Positions 50,826-61,182 of a DNA stretch of 64,000 nt are shown here, piece after piece (position 1 is the stretch's first letter; every line of letters begins with the position of its first letter). Both the position numbers and the translations under genes were made by a program. This DNA is from Diphasiastrum complanatum (Eukaryota > Streptophyta > Lycopodiopsida > Lycopodiales > Lycopodiaceae). The notes beneath the pieces were generated by a model. That model was not told the DNA's origin. It did no database searches and saw only the letters and a list, made by a program, of their open reading frames with translations. Where the stretch lies: NCBI GenBank assembly GCA_029204225.1, contig MU831965.1, positions 1-64,000 on the forward strand, read 5' to 3'.

Positions 50826-51600
50826 TGGGGGATCCCGCTGCGTATCCTATAGCACCCGGATATTTGGTGGAGAGTATCTCACATAGACTGCGGACAATGA
50901 TGGGTCAGTTTCGGGTTTCCTCTCACCAGCTAGCCATTGAGACTGGCAGATATAGTGGCACTCCGAGAGATGCTCGGATTTGTAGTATGTGTGATACACA
51001 TGATGTAGAGGATGAGTTTCATTTTCTCCTTAGATGCCCGGCTTACTATGAGATCCGTTATTGCTTGTTTCGAGATCACCTAGTCACACTCTCTACCTTG
51101 ATATCTAATGAGGACACTAGGTGTGTTGCACTGATGATTCGAGAGGTGTCAGACCTACGTATGGCGAGGCTAGACGCTGACACCCTCCCCTTGATACAGC
51201 TGAGCATATAGGAGTATTTATCCCGTCGGAGACAGAGACATGAGAGTACTGATTCTGATGGAGAGGCTGAGATTCCGGATGCTTCCATACATAGACGACA
51301 GAGACAGTGTAGACGACCAGAGAGACAGCCAACAGCCCACAGGCCACAGCCTACAACTTCACGACAACAGGGAGGACACCGACCATCCATTCAGAGACAG
51401 AGATCCGTAGTTTGCTCATCGACAGTGTCACAGCATATTATACGTCGGTAGTTTATATGCAGAGAGACATTTATTGTATCATGATGATAGACTCTACTTG
51501 TGCCACTCACTATTTCCTGTTTTTTGCAGTCTTGTTTCTTTTAGGTGGTAGAGCTTTCATGCTCCCACTGTGCATACTTGACATGTACCTGTTTATTAGT
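50826..51600 (+). pseudogene. LINE G: C-terminal fragment with knuckle and 3' UTR
   Basis: RLRTMMGQFRVSSHQLAIET, then the knuckle CSMCDTHDVEDEFHFLLRC, RCVALMIREVSDLRMARL, a stop and a basic acidic-flanked tail (RRRQRHESTDSDGEAEIPD). The 3' UTR shares CATACTTGACATGTAC with LINE 2. It lacks the hairpin and TC tail because LINE H sequence begins at about 51600. It faces LINE F head-on at about 50820. Confidence 0.75.
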
Positions 51601-51990
51601 CCTCGAATCTCTCGACCCAAGCCTCCTTTCTCACCACCTCTCTCACCATTGCTGCTACAGTTGTCTGCCCTCCCCCCCGCCGCAACTCTGCTCATCGCAG
51701 GACACATAATAGATGGTATGACAAATCTTGCTCTTCCTTCCAAACCTATCTCAAGTACGTCCGATGCGTTTCACCTTTGCTCTCTTCCCTGGTTGAAAAA
51801 CAGTATCGCACATTTCTACACCGCAAAAAAGCTGTATACAATACGACCCGCTCAACCCGACTACTTCACAACTTACACTCAGTCTCCTCCGCTGCCTTTT
51901 GGAGGGCTTTTCTTCCTAAGTCTCGCACCATTCCTCCCATCCCTCTCCAGTCCTAGATTGATCATGCGACCCACCTCTATACCTCCCACG
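51600..51990 (+). pseudogene. LINE H: endonuclease-RT linker fragment
   Basis: One frame reads RRNSAHRRTHNRWYDKSCSS, LLSSLVEKQYRTFLHRKKAV and IPPIPLQS, matching LINE 1's linker (HRRTHNKWYDNDCS, APIPLQSWVDYAT). It is directly downstream of the LINE G tail, in the same orientation. Confidence 0.7.
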
Positions 51991-52161
51991 GGATAGAAAA
52001 TGTGCACGATAAAACTCAGTCTTCACCCCAGATGAACCTTGCCAAGTGCTCTGAAGATACGCCCTATACATGTGGCCTCGAACATATTGATGAGTACCAA
52101 CTTGTAGGTCAGTAATATGAATACCAATGTGGAGAGGAGACGATAGGCTTGGGAATACCAC
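51985..52161 (-). pseudogene. LINE I: inverted C-terminal fragment
   Basis: IHITDLQVGTHQYVRGHMYR and FYRAHFLSRGR match the ITDLP-GTH-YVR block of LINE 1 and 2, in the opposite orientation to LINE H, which it abuts. Confidence 0.7.
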
Positions 52162-52189
52162 GAGAAGAAGTGTCTCTCAGAATGTAAGT

Positions 52190-52790
52190 GCTGGGATGAT
52201 GAGAAAGCTGCTGCAGCATAGTGTGTGCCTCCACCCTAAAGCAGAGCCACGCGGCCTCCCTCTCTGTCTACGTGCCACTGTCTTCTGCCTCTCTGGGAAG
52301 ACCCCCTGCCAGATCCTGGAGGCCTTCCTGGACGCCTCCGAGCTGGTGCTATGGAAGCAGATGTAGTACCGCTGATGCAGGAATGGGTGTGGCACGAGAT
52401 GCCGGCACCCTGAATGTAGGCGGAGTGTATGAATACGGCTGTACTGCAGGCTGGGCAGGGACAGCTCCTCGTGGATAGTAACCTACTGGGAGAAGGGGTC
52501 TATGAGTGGAACCCTCTGGCATGGTGGTGCAGCTGCTGTAAGATGAGGCCGAGGCTGTACACCGAGAACATAAAGAGGCTGTACACCGAATTATGGATTA
52601 AAGTAGAAAACATAAAGAAGTATGCTGTCTGGAAGCCATCTAATGACTGAAATCGCTCTTCAATCAAGGAACCTCCATGAATTGAATGATTTGTCGTGTG
52701 CTTGGTGGGCGGCTGAGTAGTTTCAGCTGGTTGGAAACCCTGCATGGCAAGTACATCTTGCACAAAACTTTTGCAAACGGAGTGCAATTT
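52190..52790 (-). pseudogene. hAT-6: Pro-rich tail fragment with AT-hooks
   Basis: It resembles the C-terminal region of hAT-3 in style and motif: GFQPAETTQPPTKHTTNHSI (52750-52690), a Pro/Tyr-rich piece (YYPRGAVPAQPAVQPYSYTP, about 52470), then ARRRPGRPPGSGRG (about 52330). RRQRGRPRGSALG lies in an overlapping frame (about 52260). GRP cores flanked by basic residues are AT-hooks, which bind the minor groove of AT-rich DNA. No catalytic part is present. Assignment to hAT is inferred from hAT-3. Confidence 0.4.
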
Positions 52791-52867
52791 CCTCTCTCTT
52801 CCTCATTTCTACTATTTGCGGAGCGCAGCTAGAGGGTTGTAGGAGCACGCTTTCCTCTCTCTCTCTT

Positions 52868-53215
52868 ACACATACCTGGGTGTGGTATTTTCTGGTCCCA
52901 CTTTCAGCATGCAACAAGTGGCAGTTTCCTAGTTACGGAAGGGCTATACATCATTGGTAGATTTGGAGAGACTATGTTTCAGCTCACACATTAGGGATGC
53001 GACTAGTAAGTGCTGACTCTTCCCTCAGCCCTGTACGCATCAGAGACATGGAGTACTGGCCTGATGGCCACCGAGTGGGCACGCATCTCACGACTTCAGA
53101 TTCATATGTTATCTCGGATGATACGGGCTAAGCCCTCTGTATCACATCATATTATACTGGCGGAGTTTGCCGTCCCCCCTATGAAGTGCAGCTCACATCA
53201 CTTTGTCAGGGACAC
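52868..53215 (+). pseudogene. LINE J: RT connector fragment starting after a TC tract
   Basis: TTTCCTCTCTCTCTC (about 52850-52866) leads straight into TYLGVVFSGPTFSMQQVA, SLVDLERLCF, ALYASETWSTG and ISRLQIHMLSRMIRAKPSVS, matching LINE 2 at 20.0-20.3 kb. It is truncated at both ends and lies in two frames. Confidence 0.75.
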
Positions 53216-53460
53216 AGATTGAGGGAGAGGTTTTACATGACTTCAGTCAGGCTGTGACAGAGGAGGATGAGTTAGATGATTTTGATGATCCGGATGCCAC
53301 ACAGGCATCTTGAGGACATGTTGTAGATGTTGTCATGTTGTTCATTTTTGTTCCATTCACACTGTATATTTTTGAGGTCAGACCCTAGCCGTATGTGGCA
53401 GGCTCTATATGATGAGATTATATATAGAGCATCTCACTTGTTTTCCAGATGGATAGCCAG
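53216..53460 (+). other. Unassigned acidic C-terminal coding-like tail and 3' flank
   Basis: After the LINE J homology ends, a frame reads GEVLHDFSQAVTEEDELDDF then DDPDATQAS-stop (about 53310). It could be the end of a different transposon gene. I recognise no family. Confidence 0.2.
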
Positions 53461-53499
53461 TTGATGTGCATTGTCTACACTGATGAAATGGTTTACTAT

Positions 53500-54340
53500 G
53501 ATAGCCTCCCCCTCTCTCCGTGTCCCTCTCTCTCTTAACAATTTGGGTATTTTTTCAACTTTTTTGGCCTTTTTTTTGCCTTTTTTTTTGCCTGTTTTTG
53601 GGGGTGGGTAGTTTAAAAAAAAAAAGGCCATTAAGTAATTTGAATTAAATAATCTAAACTCCCTACAAATCTGCTTTTTCTGGAATTTTTTTGGCATTTT
53701 TTTAGCATTTTTTTGGGCTATTTTTGGGGGTGGGACAAAAAAAAATAATAATTAATTAATTAATTACATGTACGGTTCACCACGGTTCCAAGTTAAAATT
53801 TCTGCTGTACGGTTCTCAGAACCGTAGTGACTGTGCTTCAATCACAAAGCTTTTACAAAAATAAAGGTTTACAAGCTGTGCAATCCACCAAATAGCATGG
53901 TGTGTACAGCAGGTTCCATTTATTGTTTGCTATTAAGATAGAGCAAAACTAAGAACAATCAATTGACAGGCAGCATTAATTTGTATTTTTTTAAATGCAA
54001 TGTAATGTATGTGTTTATGAAATGCTATTAGGGGTGACAAAAGGAGTAATTGCTCTTTTGATGATCGTTTGGAGTGCATGTGCTATCAGTTTGTTGTGGC
54101 ATCAATGATCATGTTGAGCTATCAATTTCTTCTGTTGAAATAAATTGAAAATACGATTCACACATGCACATAGAATTTGAGATAAAATTGAAAATACAGC
54201 ATCACATTTAAAAACCGACACACACACAATGTGCAGCTAATAAAGTACGTCCAACACTGGATATAATGTGAAAACTGGTCTGAATACAATGGTCAACCGT
54301 ATGCTAAAAACAAACTGCTAAAAATAAAATAACAGAGCCA
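53500..54340. other. No gene; T-rich low complexity, inverted repeats, hAT-3 left flank
   Basis: 53540-53760 consists of T/G homopolymers and ATTAATTAATTA. At 53770-53830 there are ACGGTTC/GAACCGT inverted repeats (ACGGTTCTCAGAACCGT is nearly perfect). The remainder is AT-rich with no coding signal. Confidence 0.6.
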
Positions 54341-54343
54341 CAA

Positions 54344-55518
54344 TCAATGCTCTGGCTTCGACTCAGACGAATGCTCCGGAGACAACTCAGGGCCCCGAGC
54401 TGACTCTTGCAGCCGATATCTGTGCCTGTCTGGAACTGGCATGGGCTGTGTATCCCAGGAGGAGGACTCGTCTCTAGCATCATCCCAATCTGCCTCCGCA
54501 TCAGCCCCCAAGCAAGCCAAACCAACTAGATCTGCTCCAGCTGGCTGTGATAGTGCACCTCTACCTGCACCTGGAGCCCTGCGAGGTCGTCCTCTCTTCC
54601 TTGGCTGTTTCTGTGCTCTGCCTTTCTTGTTCGGTGCACCCTTGGGCCTTCCTGGTCTCTTGCGAACGAGGGGAGCTGTCAATGCCTCATCACCCCCATG
54701 CAAATCACCTGGCTGCTAGGCTGGGCCCGAGCTGAGGCCGGCTGGGATAGGGAAGCCAAAGAGGGGTATCCCTGTGCAGCTGATAGAGGAGGATGAGCCC
54801 GTGGAGTGTGTGCCCGTGGGGCTGCTGCTTGTGGAGGAATTGGCTGTGGAGGGGCCGTCCCTGCAGGAGGCAAGTACAACGACGATATGTACTGAAAGGA
54901 GTGTTGTGGTGGCCGGTACTGGGCCATCCTAGGATCCAGTGGAGTGGGTGCTACCAAAGGAGGAGGATGTGAAGTGGGTGCTGCCACTGGAGGAGCCACT
55001 GTGGATGTGGGCGCTGCGAGAGAAAACCTGGGCACAGATGGTGGCCTGCCATGGAGACCTGGTGCTGCAGAAGTGGATGGCGATGGAGGGGCTGCAGGCC
55101 TCAATGGCATCGGTGGCACTGGAGCTATTGTGCGGTGCATATAAACCCTTTGAGGAACCGGAGGAACTACAGGCACCTCATATAGCTGCTCTGGCTGAGA
55201 CTCTTTGTAGGGCATGCTAGCAAGAGATGATGGGGGTGCCCTGACACTCGGCATCTGCTGGGCCTCTGAATCTAACGTGGCAATCAAGTCGTCTAGTTGG
55301 GCATCCGAATACAAATGCTCTGGGCTCTGGGACTCATTATGTGCGCCATCATCTGGATCATCTCGTGCCTCGTCCTGTAGACCATGTGGACCCTGCATGG
55401 CCTCCCAATCGGTACAATCGAAGTCATCGGGTGTCTCCTCTGGTGTGCTGTCATAGTAACTCCCATGACTCTGTACTGCACGCATCCAAGCAGCTGCAGG
55501 ACCGGCATGTAAATGCAA
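54344..55518 (-). pseudogene. hAT-3 C-terminal Pro-rich region and AT-hook tail
   Basis: 55518-54679: acidic (TPEETPDDFDCTDWEAMQ), then Pro/Ala/Ser-rich (VPVVPPVPQRVYMHRTIAP). 54703-54344: APLVRKRPGRPKGAPNKKG, QPRKRGRPRRAPGAGRG and an acidic end. Two GRP cores with basic flanks make a bipartite AT-hook module. The G+C content is higher than in neighbouring elements. A one-base shift joins the two frames. Such a tail suggests sequence-independent binding of AT-rich DNA; this is inference. Confidence 0.6.
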
Positions 55519-57177
55519 CTAGCTCCTCCATGAGTCTGATAGGATCCAAACCAATGTGTGGACCCACCCTGTAGATGTACTCAAGCCAATCCACCTCGAG
55601 GTCCCTATCTGAAATCTGTGTCCGAGAGAGGAAGAGGGGATGTAGGATGTGTGCAACGCTGTGGATACTCCTGTGAAAGTAGTTCCACCGCCGGTTCATG
55701 AGCTCATACACCAGTCGAAGTGTGGACCCCTCGCTGTCAGCCATGCGGAGCACAATGTAGAGTGGTCGAAGGAGTCCTGACAATGTTTGTGCATCCCTCC
55801 AGAACTGGTCTCCCTTCACCGTCATAGAAGAAAAGTGCTCCCCATCCTCTGTGCGCTGAAACGTACTGGCACGCCAAAAATCACTGGCAACCATCTGTAG
55901 AAGCTGCGCCCTACACCTGATCAGACGGTCGATGACCACCAAGTCGAATGCAAAGCGGGTGGGGGCTGGCTTGCAGAAGTCCAAATGGCTGAACACCCGG
56001 AACATGGCAAGAACATGCCTCTTCCTGGTGACTTTTGTCACCAGGAAGAGGGCCTCACGGACGATGGCTCTAACCCAAGGAAGTGCACCTATGTCCCCCA
56101 TCAGAAGGTCTATGTCGTGCGCTGCACAGGGGGTATGAACGATGTGAGGGAACTTGGCCTCTAGCAGGACACCCATCTGAATGCAGTTGGTGGCATTGTT
56201 CGTCACCACTGTGACGTATGCTGGGGGGGCCTATGGACAGGATGGAAGACCTGATGACATCAAACATGAACTCTGCAGATATTCCACGGCCCTCAAAAAC
56301 TGTGTGCCCATGAGACCAAGATGTTGAGGATCGGCCTCCTCCTGACATCAGTCCAGCCATCGGACATGATGCTGCAACCGTATGTGGCCCAGTGGCGGTG
56401 CAAAGGCTCCATCTCTCTAGACAAGGACTCGACCCTATCTCTCAGCATGTGTGTGCAGACAACCTCTGAACTAGGGACTCTCCAGCTAGGGCTGACAGAC
56501 TGTGAAAGGCGGAATGCCCTTCTGAAGGGCTCAGAGTCGGTGATGGCAAATGGAAGGTTTAGCTCATAAAACAAACTGGCCACGACATGTGTGGCCTCTC
56601 TGTCCATGTGCAGCTGATGCGCGCCGCGAATGGTCTGTTGCACAAGGGCTCTCCCTGGTGGGCGACGGGTAGTGGACCTCCAGCATGGTGCACCAACCAT
56701 GATGGGAATGGATGATGATGCGACGGGCTGGGCACTAGTGGATGCATCGGCTGTAGACGTGGAATGGGGAGAGTGGGATGCACTGGCAGGGATGGGTGCA
56801 ACAACATAAGTGGGGTAAACTGGAGGGGCAACATCTGGCATGGGATACGAAAACTGCTGGCTAAGGACGTCATCTGGATGGGAAAGGATCTCCTCAACAT
56901 CCTCGAAGGCCTCGTCACTAGCATCCTGGGCTTGCTCGGGTGGCGGAGAGTCCATGAGAAAATCGTAAACTGGGGGCGTGCGAGCAACAGGACGTGGTGG
57001 TGGAACCGCAGTGGCAACTGGCGGATGCGAGGGGACGGGATCCACCGGAATGGGTGCAGATGGGGGTGCGTGTGGCGGAACTGTCTGAGGGGGATGAGGG
57101 GCAATGGGAGGGGACGAGGATGCACTCCCTCTCCTCGTGCGTGCTAGCCAAGTAGGCAGCAACTCTGGGTCAGCCAC
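55451..57177 (-). pseudogene. hAT-3 spacer, DUF659 core and middle domain
   Basis: 57177-56293: a Pro-rich spacer, then HMDREATHVVASLFYELNLP, FAITDSEPFRRAF and YGCSIMSDGWTDVRRRPILN. After two frameshifts, 56209-55451: VVTNNATNCIQMGVLLEAKF, TPCAAHDIDLLMGDIGALPW, FRVFSHLDFCKPAPTRFAFD, FWRDAQTLSGLLRPLYIVLR and RRWNYFHRSIHSVAHILHPL. These are the core blocks of plant DUF659/hAT transposases, in the same order as hAT-1 and hAT-2. Confidence 0.8.
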
Positions 57178-57207
57178 ATAAGGAGCGGTGCAAAACCGGA
57201 GAACGCC

Positions 57208-57492
57208 TTACGAAATGGTGTTCTCCCCCGCCACAAGATGTGGCCTGTAGGTGTCCAGTAGTCGTTGCCTGACAGGGACAGACATGCTGCCACAAGGGGC
57301 AGCATTTATGGTGGCACCGTATTTGGCGCGTGCACCGAGCAGGTGGCCTTTAAGGCGAGTGAGGGACACAACGAATTTGACTAGGCAATACCGGCAGCGC
57401 ACGACCTTCTGACCGGTCTTGTTGGTCTTGTCGGCAACCCGCCTGACAACGTCCACTTCGTCCCATAGATCGGAAAGGTCGGACTGCACCAT
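57208..57492 (-). pseudogene. hAT-3 BED zinc finger
   Basis: VVRCRYCLVKFVVSLTRLKG, HLLGARAKYGATINAAPCG: C-x2-C followed by His and Cys, preceded by SDLWDEVDVV. It ends at an in-frame TAA, beyond which the same frame continues (GVLRFCTAPYVADPELLPTW), so a single nonsense change separates it from the next segment. TCG|GTAAGG is too close to any acceptor to be a credible intron. Confidence 0.75.
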
Positions 57493-57814
57493 TGTGATGG
57501 AGAAAAGTATGGAAAAAATGCAGATGAAGCTACCACTGGAAGAATGGAAAGCTGGAAAAAAAATAGCAGGGTTGAATGTTGGAGAGACGCTGGAAATGGG
57601 CGAAGGCAGGGCGAAGCAAATCAGATGCAAGGCAGGGCGTTGCGTGGGCGAAGGCCGACACAAGGCAGTGAAGGCAGGCAGGCAGAAACAATAGCGAAGG
57701 CAGGGCAGCGAGGGCTCAAAAAGATTTCAGAGAGAAGATGTGAGGGGGCAGGTAAATTCAGGTTAAAAAAAAACTTAAAAAAATATTAAATATTAATTAT
57801 ATTATTATATTGTG

Positions 57815-57880
57815 GTACTGCGGTACCAGTATGGTCCCGCGGTACCGGGATCCGCGGTACCCAGTACCGCGGGACGTATG
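57815..57880. repeat. GCGGTACC palindrome cluster
   Basis: Within about 60 bases, GCGGTACC or GGTACCGC-type words occur four to five times, including CCGCGGTACCGGGATCCGCGG. It lies just upstream of hAT-3's start and directly before the dispersed block. It may be a subterminal array of a DNA transposon. Confidence 0.7.
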
Positions 57881-58020
57881 ATTACTGTGTAGTTTGCCGA
57901 ATGTTTTGGGTACATGATGGTCCAGTTTAGGTGCATTAACTCCCAGGTTACGCTTTGGCTCCTTTTAATATAAAAAATTAATAAAAAAATGAGAATGTCC
58001 CAACGTGTTCATAATAAAAT

Positions 58021-58088
<68 letters not shown>
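57881..58088. repeat. Dispersed ~145-bp block ending in (TC)n, copy 2
   Basis: ATTACTGTGTAGTTTGCCG ... TTTTAATATAAAAAATTAAT ... AAATTCTCCC, then 63 bases of TC (58026-58088). It is homologous to 19295-19513. hAT-2 begins immediately after the TC tract. Confidence 0.8.
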
Positions 58089-58091
<3 letters not shown>

Positions 58092-60020
58092 TCCTCCTGC
58101 GTGGGTGGTGCCCAAGGAGCAGCAGCTGCCGAATCCACCAAGCAAGAGTCAAGGTTCACCTGCAACCAAAACCAATACATTGTTGTCAGGCATGTATTTT
58201 GCGATTCATTGCATATTTCGAAAGCAATTCAATTTGTCAAAGCATATCAAGAAACAAGGGGTAATAATGTGACTCACCTCGAGCATTTGGCCCTCTCCTC
58301 GTGTGCGCCTTTGCATACGGCTGTTGGTGTTCACAAACACCAACCGCCTACACTGCTCGATGAATAACTTGTTCCTCTTCTGCGTGTGATACAAGGCCCA
58401 AGTGCTCCAATTCCGCTCACAAGCGAATGCTAAAGCTGATCCTCCCTCAGCCGACACTGCTCTCCATCAAAAGGAAACTGGAAGCACTCAAATGTGATTA
58501 GCTGGCGTGCAATGTTCCTGAAAACATAGCACGTGTAAGTCCCCTCGAATTCACACACTAGCAATGAGTACACTATTGTAGTATCTAGGCTACCAAGTGA
58601 TTTCTCACACATACCTGGTCTGGGCCATACGTGCTCCATGTACTCCACCCATCTCTGGTGCAGCTCCCGACCGTCCAAATCCCGGGTAGAGCGCCACAAG
58701 GGGTGCAACATGTGGGCTACGGCGTGGATGGGTCGGTGGAAGTAGTCCCATCTGGACTCCCATATCTGCAAGATCTCGTCCCTCCTGCAACAAACAAATT
58801 ACAATAATCAATGCACCGTAGCATAAAAGAAACGCAACAAACTTGAGTGAGAAACAACAAACTAGACACTGAAGAGTCAGACCTGTCCTCGTCCAAGGCC
58901 GACATCTGAATCACCTCGCCGATGCGGTCCTTGAATTCGTAAATGAGACCGAGAGTGCACCCCTCACGGTCTACCAGGCGCAACACAAAGAAAATGGGTT
59001 GAAGGACCCCGACAATCTCCTCAGCATGTGTCCAGAACTCATCACCAAACACAGTGGACTGGAAAAACGTCGCATGTGCGATGCCTCTAAAGTCCTCGAA
59101 GGCCTCGCTGGAAACCATCTGCCACAATGCGTCCTTCACTACTATCAATCGCTCTAGCACCAAGAAGTAAAATGCAGAGCATGTGGGTGCTGGCTTCTTC
59201 AGGTCCAATGACGAGAAGGTGTGGAATAGGGCCAGCACACGCCTCTTCCTGGTGACGAAATTGACCAGGCGCATGGTCGTAGAAGTGATCTGCAACACAA
59301 ACATCCAGTAAAAAGTTTAGACAATAGTTGAGATGTGTTTAGCAGCATGGAGCAAGCGTCAAGGAAGATAGCATAGCAAATGAAAAAATTATACCTCTCT
59401 GATCCATGGAAGTGCACACAGGTCATGGATGAGCAAGTCTATGCCATGTGCAGCACAGGGTGTGTCCACACAATGTTGGGGTGCTCCCTCGTCATAATCT
59501 CTCCCATCTGCTTGCAGTTCGCAGCGTTGTCCGTGGGGGTGACAACCTGAACCACGTGCTCCACCCCGATGTTAGCAATTATATCTCTAGCAGCCTCCCA
59601 TATGAAGTCGGCTGTGATGACTCCACCACCTCGAGTGGCATCCATGCCACGTAGGAATACTGTGCCAAGCGGGCAAGAAACCAAGATATTGATCACGGAT
59701 CCATCACTCAATGTCGTGCATCCATACCTGCCACAAAACACCCATTAGCCACATGCAAAAATTGCGCCACCAGTAAATCCTAAACGCATGCAAAGAGTTT
59801 ATGTAGACAAAGTACTTACATCTGCCAAGCCGAGCGAATGGAACTCCGCTCCTGCGTGATGGTCTCCTCCTCCTGACGAAGTATCCTGCCTTCTACACCC
59901 AAGTGTTAGCAACAGCAAAAGGAATGCCGCACTCGTAAAAGAATTGAGCAAGTCGAGTGCACCAGGCCTACTACTCTCTCTGCCGCCCGCATCAATCAAG
60001 GGTCTGCTGTCTGGGCCTAA
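58089..60020 (-). mobile_element. hAT-2: intron-containing hAT transposase, truncated at both ends
   Basis: Exons inferred from splice sites shared with hAT-1: about 60020-59820, 59727-59395, 59289-58883, 58794-58615, 58517-58278 and 58159-58089. Sites: donors GAT|GTAAGT, GAG|GTATAA, CAG|GTCTGA, CAG|GTATGT, GAG|GTGAGT; acceptors GTGGCAG, GTTGCAG, GTTGCAG, TTTTCAG, GGTTGCAG. Motifs: ITADFIWEAARDIIANIG, VVQVVT...DNAANCKQMGEI, RLVNFVTRKRRVLALFHTF, FFVLRLVDREGCTLGLIYEF. Exon 2 lost the WTDV stretch and has extra bases inside VVTDNA. It is cut by gypsy F at 60020 and by the TC tract at 58088. Confidence 0.8.
58883..59289 (-). pseudogene. hAT-2 middle-domain exon
   Basis: An open 407-base exon between GTTGCAG and CAG|GTCTGA: RLVNFVTRKRRVLALFHTFS, FYFLVLERLIVVKDALWQMV, AFEDFRGIAHATFFQSTVFG, DEFWTHAEEIVGVLQPIFFV. 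This is the alpha-helical core region after DUF659. It is better preserved than the hAT-1 counterpart, whose acceptor is mutated and whose first part is missing. Confidence 0.75.
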
Positions 60021-60378
60021 TGTTACGAGCTCGTAACTAGTGCCGAACCCTAGAGAACACAGATAGGTCAGATACCACAGTCAGGGTCGTGTCCAGCGTA
60101 CATGACCAACAGGGCAAGACAGTGTGAGTAGTGTGCCCCAGCACGGTCCATAGCCATGGCGGGCCTAACACAGCCTAGGGACCCTGTCAGCAGGATAGGG
60201 CCCCCAGTTGGGTCCCGACGTGCAGTCGGCCACGTCAGTGCCACGTGGCCGACACTTGGCAGTTGCATGCTACCAGTCCTCACACTGGGCTAGGAGGGGC
60301 TTACTCTATATCGGGGAGTAGGCAAGGTTGGGTGGATCAGTTAGTGTTTGCCCCACTGTGGTGTTAGGATCTATTACA
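60021..60378 (+). repeat. Gypsy F 5' LTR
   Basis: TGTTACGAGCTCGTAACTAG ... GGATCTATTACA, 358 bases with TG/CA ends. GTTACGAGCTCGTAAC at its start is a perfect palindrome. Followed by C and TGGTATCAGAGCC. Confidence 0.85.
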
Positions 60379-60379
60379 C

Positions 60380-60392
60380 TGGTATCAGAGCC
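60380..60392 (+). other. Gypsy F primer-binding site
   Basis: TGGTATCAGAGCC, one base after the LTR; initiator-Met tRNA type. Confidence 0.9.
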
Positions 60393-61089
60393 ATCTCCAT
60401 CCTAGGGAGTTCAGGACAGTAGTAGAGAAAGCTATCAGAAGATAGGAAGTGTTTCTCAGATTCTCAGAGAGGAATAGAGGAGGAGGATCGCTGTAGGAGC
60501 AGCCTTCAAACTTCTGATTTCCACTGAGAAATCACAGTAGCAAGGAGTCAGATTCCAAGTGTAGGTAACTCGCTGAAAAAACAGCTGTTTCCCACTGAGT
60601 TGAGAGGATTCTCTATAGTTTTCCCAGCGAAATTAGAGTAGGAAGAAGCCAGCACCTCCATCGCTGTACAGTCAGAGACCTACATCCGATTTCCAGGGAA
60701 AAAGTTACTGGTTCTCAGCGAGTTTGAAGCCAAAAAGGAGGAGCAGGGCCAGCGCTGCCAGTACTTCTGAAAATCTGGTTTTTCAACAAGTTTTTGGGCC
60801 CCAACGTCAGAGATTTGGAGCAAGAGGATTCCTATCAGACCAGCGAGCTACTATCATCAAAAAACCGGGAAATTTAGCACCGTTTTGAAGCTTCAAACTA
60901 GCATTTTTCGGAACAGCAGGTCTGAAATTTTGGGGAAAAGAGCTGAAAGGGTTCCTCTTCATTCTTTCTTTGGAAGTACAGTCCTCAGAAACAGCTAAGT
61001 CATCTTTCCTTTCCCTTGTACAGTTGTAAATTAGTCTTTTAGACTTTTTTCCTTCAGAAGTTAAGGTAGCTCTCTTTCAGTTTCGAAGA
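60393..61089 (+). other. Gypsy F leader, no gene
   Basis: A purine-rich untranslated leader of about 700 bases. In the gag frame a TAA lies near 61030 and no ATG lies between it and the apparent gag start. Confidence 0.6.
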
Positions 61090-61182
61090 GTGACCACTCC
61101 TCAGGGACCTGATCAACCCCAGGAGAGAGGCTTCGACGAACTTGAAACAGAAGCCTTGGCTTACAGAAAAGGGAAGGAACCC

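Larger units (their letters stand above)
54344..57492 (-). mobile_element. hAT-3: BED-hAT transposase with Pro-rich, AT-hook tail
   Basis: The start chosen is MVQSDLSDLWDEV (57492). Order: BED finger, Pro-rich spacer, DUF659 core, hAT middle domain, acidic and Pro-rich region, basic tail with two AT-hooks (RKRPGRPKG and KRGRPRRAPG), stop at 54344. The frame is nearly continuous: one TAA after ENTIS (57208-57210, same frame resumes), shifts near 56310 and in a G7 run near 56222, another near 55500 and one near 54700. No introns are evident, unlike hAT-1/2. The usual C-terminal dimerisation block is not seen. Largest hAT copy in the window. Confidence 0.75.

Noticed and set aside
53010-53222. 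Separate plus-strand gene starting MLTLPSALYASETW
   Set aside because: It is the middle of LINE J homology; the ATG is internal.
54441-55220. Plus-strand ORFs opposite the hAT-3 C-terminus
   Set aside because: Antisense shadows of the Pro-rich minus-strand coding; codon bias and motifs support the minus strand.
57177-57210. A ~30-base intron between the hAT-3 BED finger and the next segment
   Set aside because: TCG|GTAAGG is donor-like, but the gap is too short for a spliceosomal intron and the frame is unchanged; a nonsense mutation is simpler.
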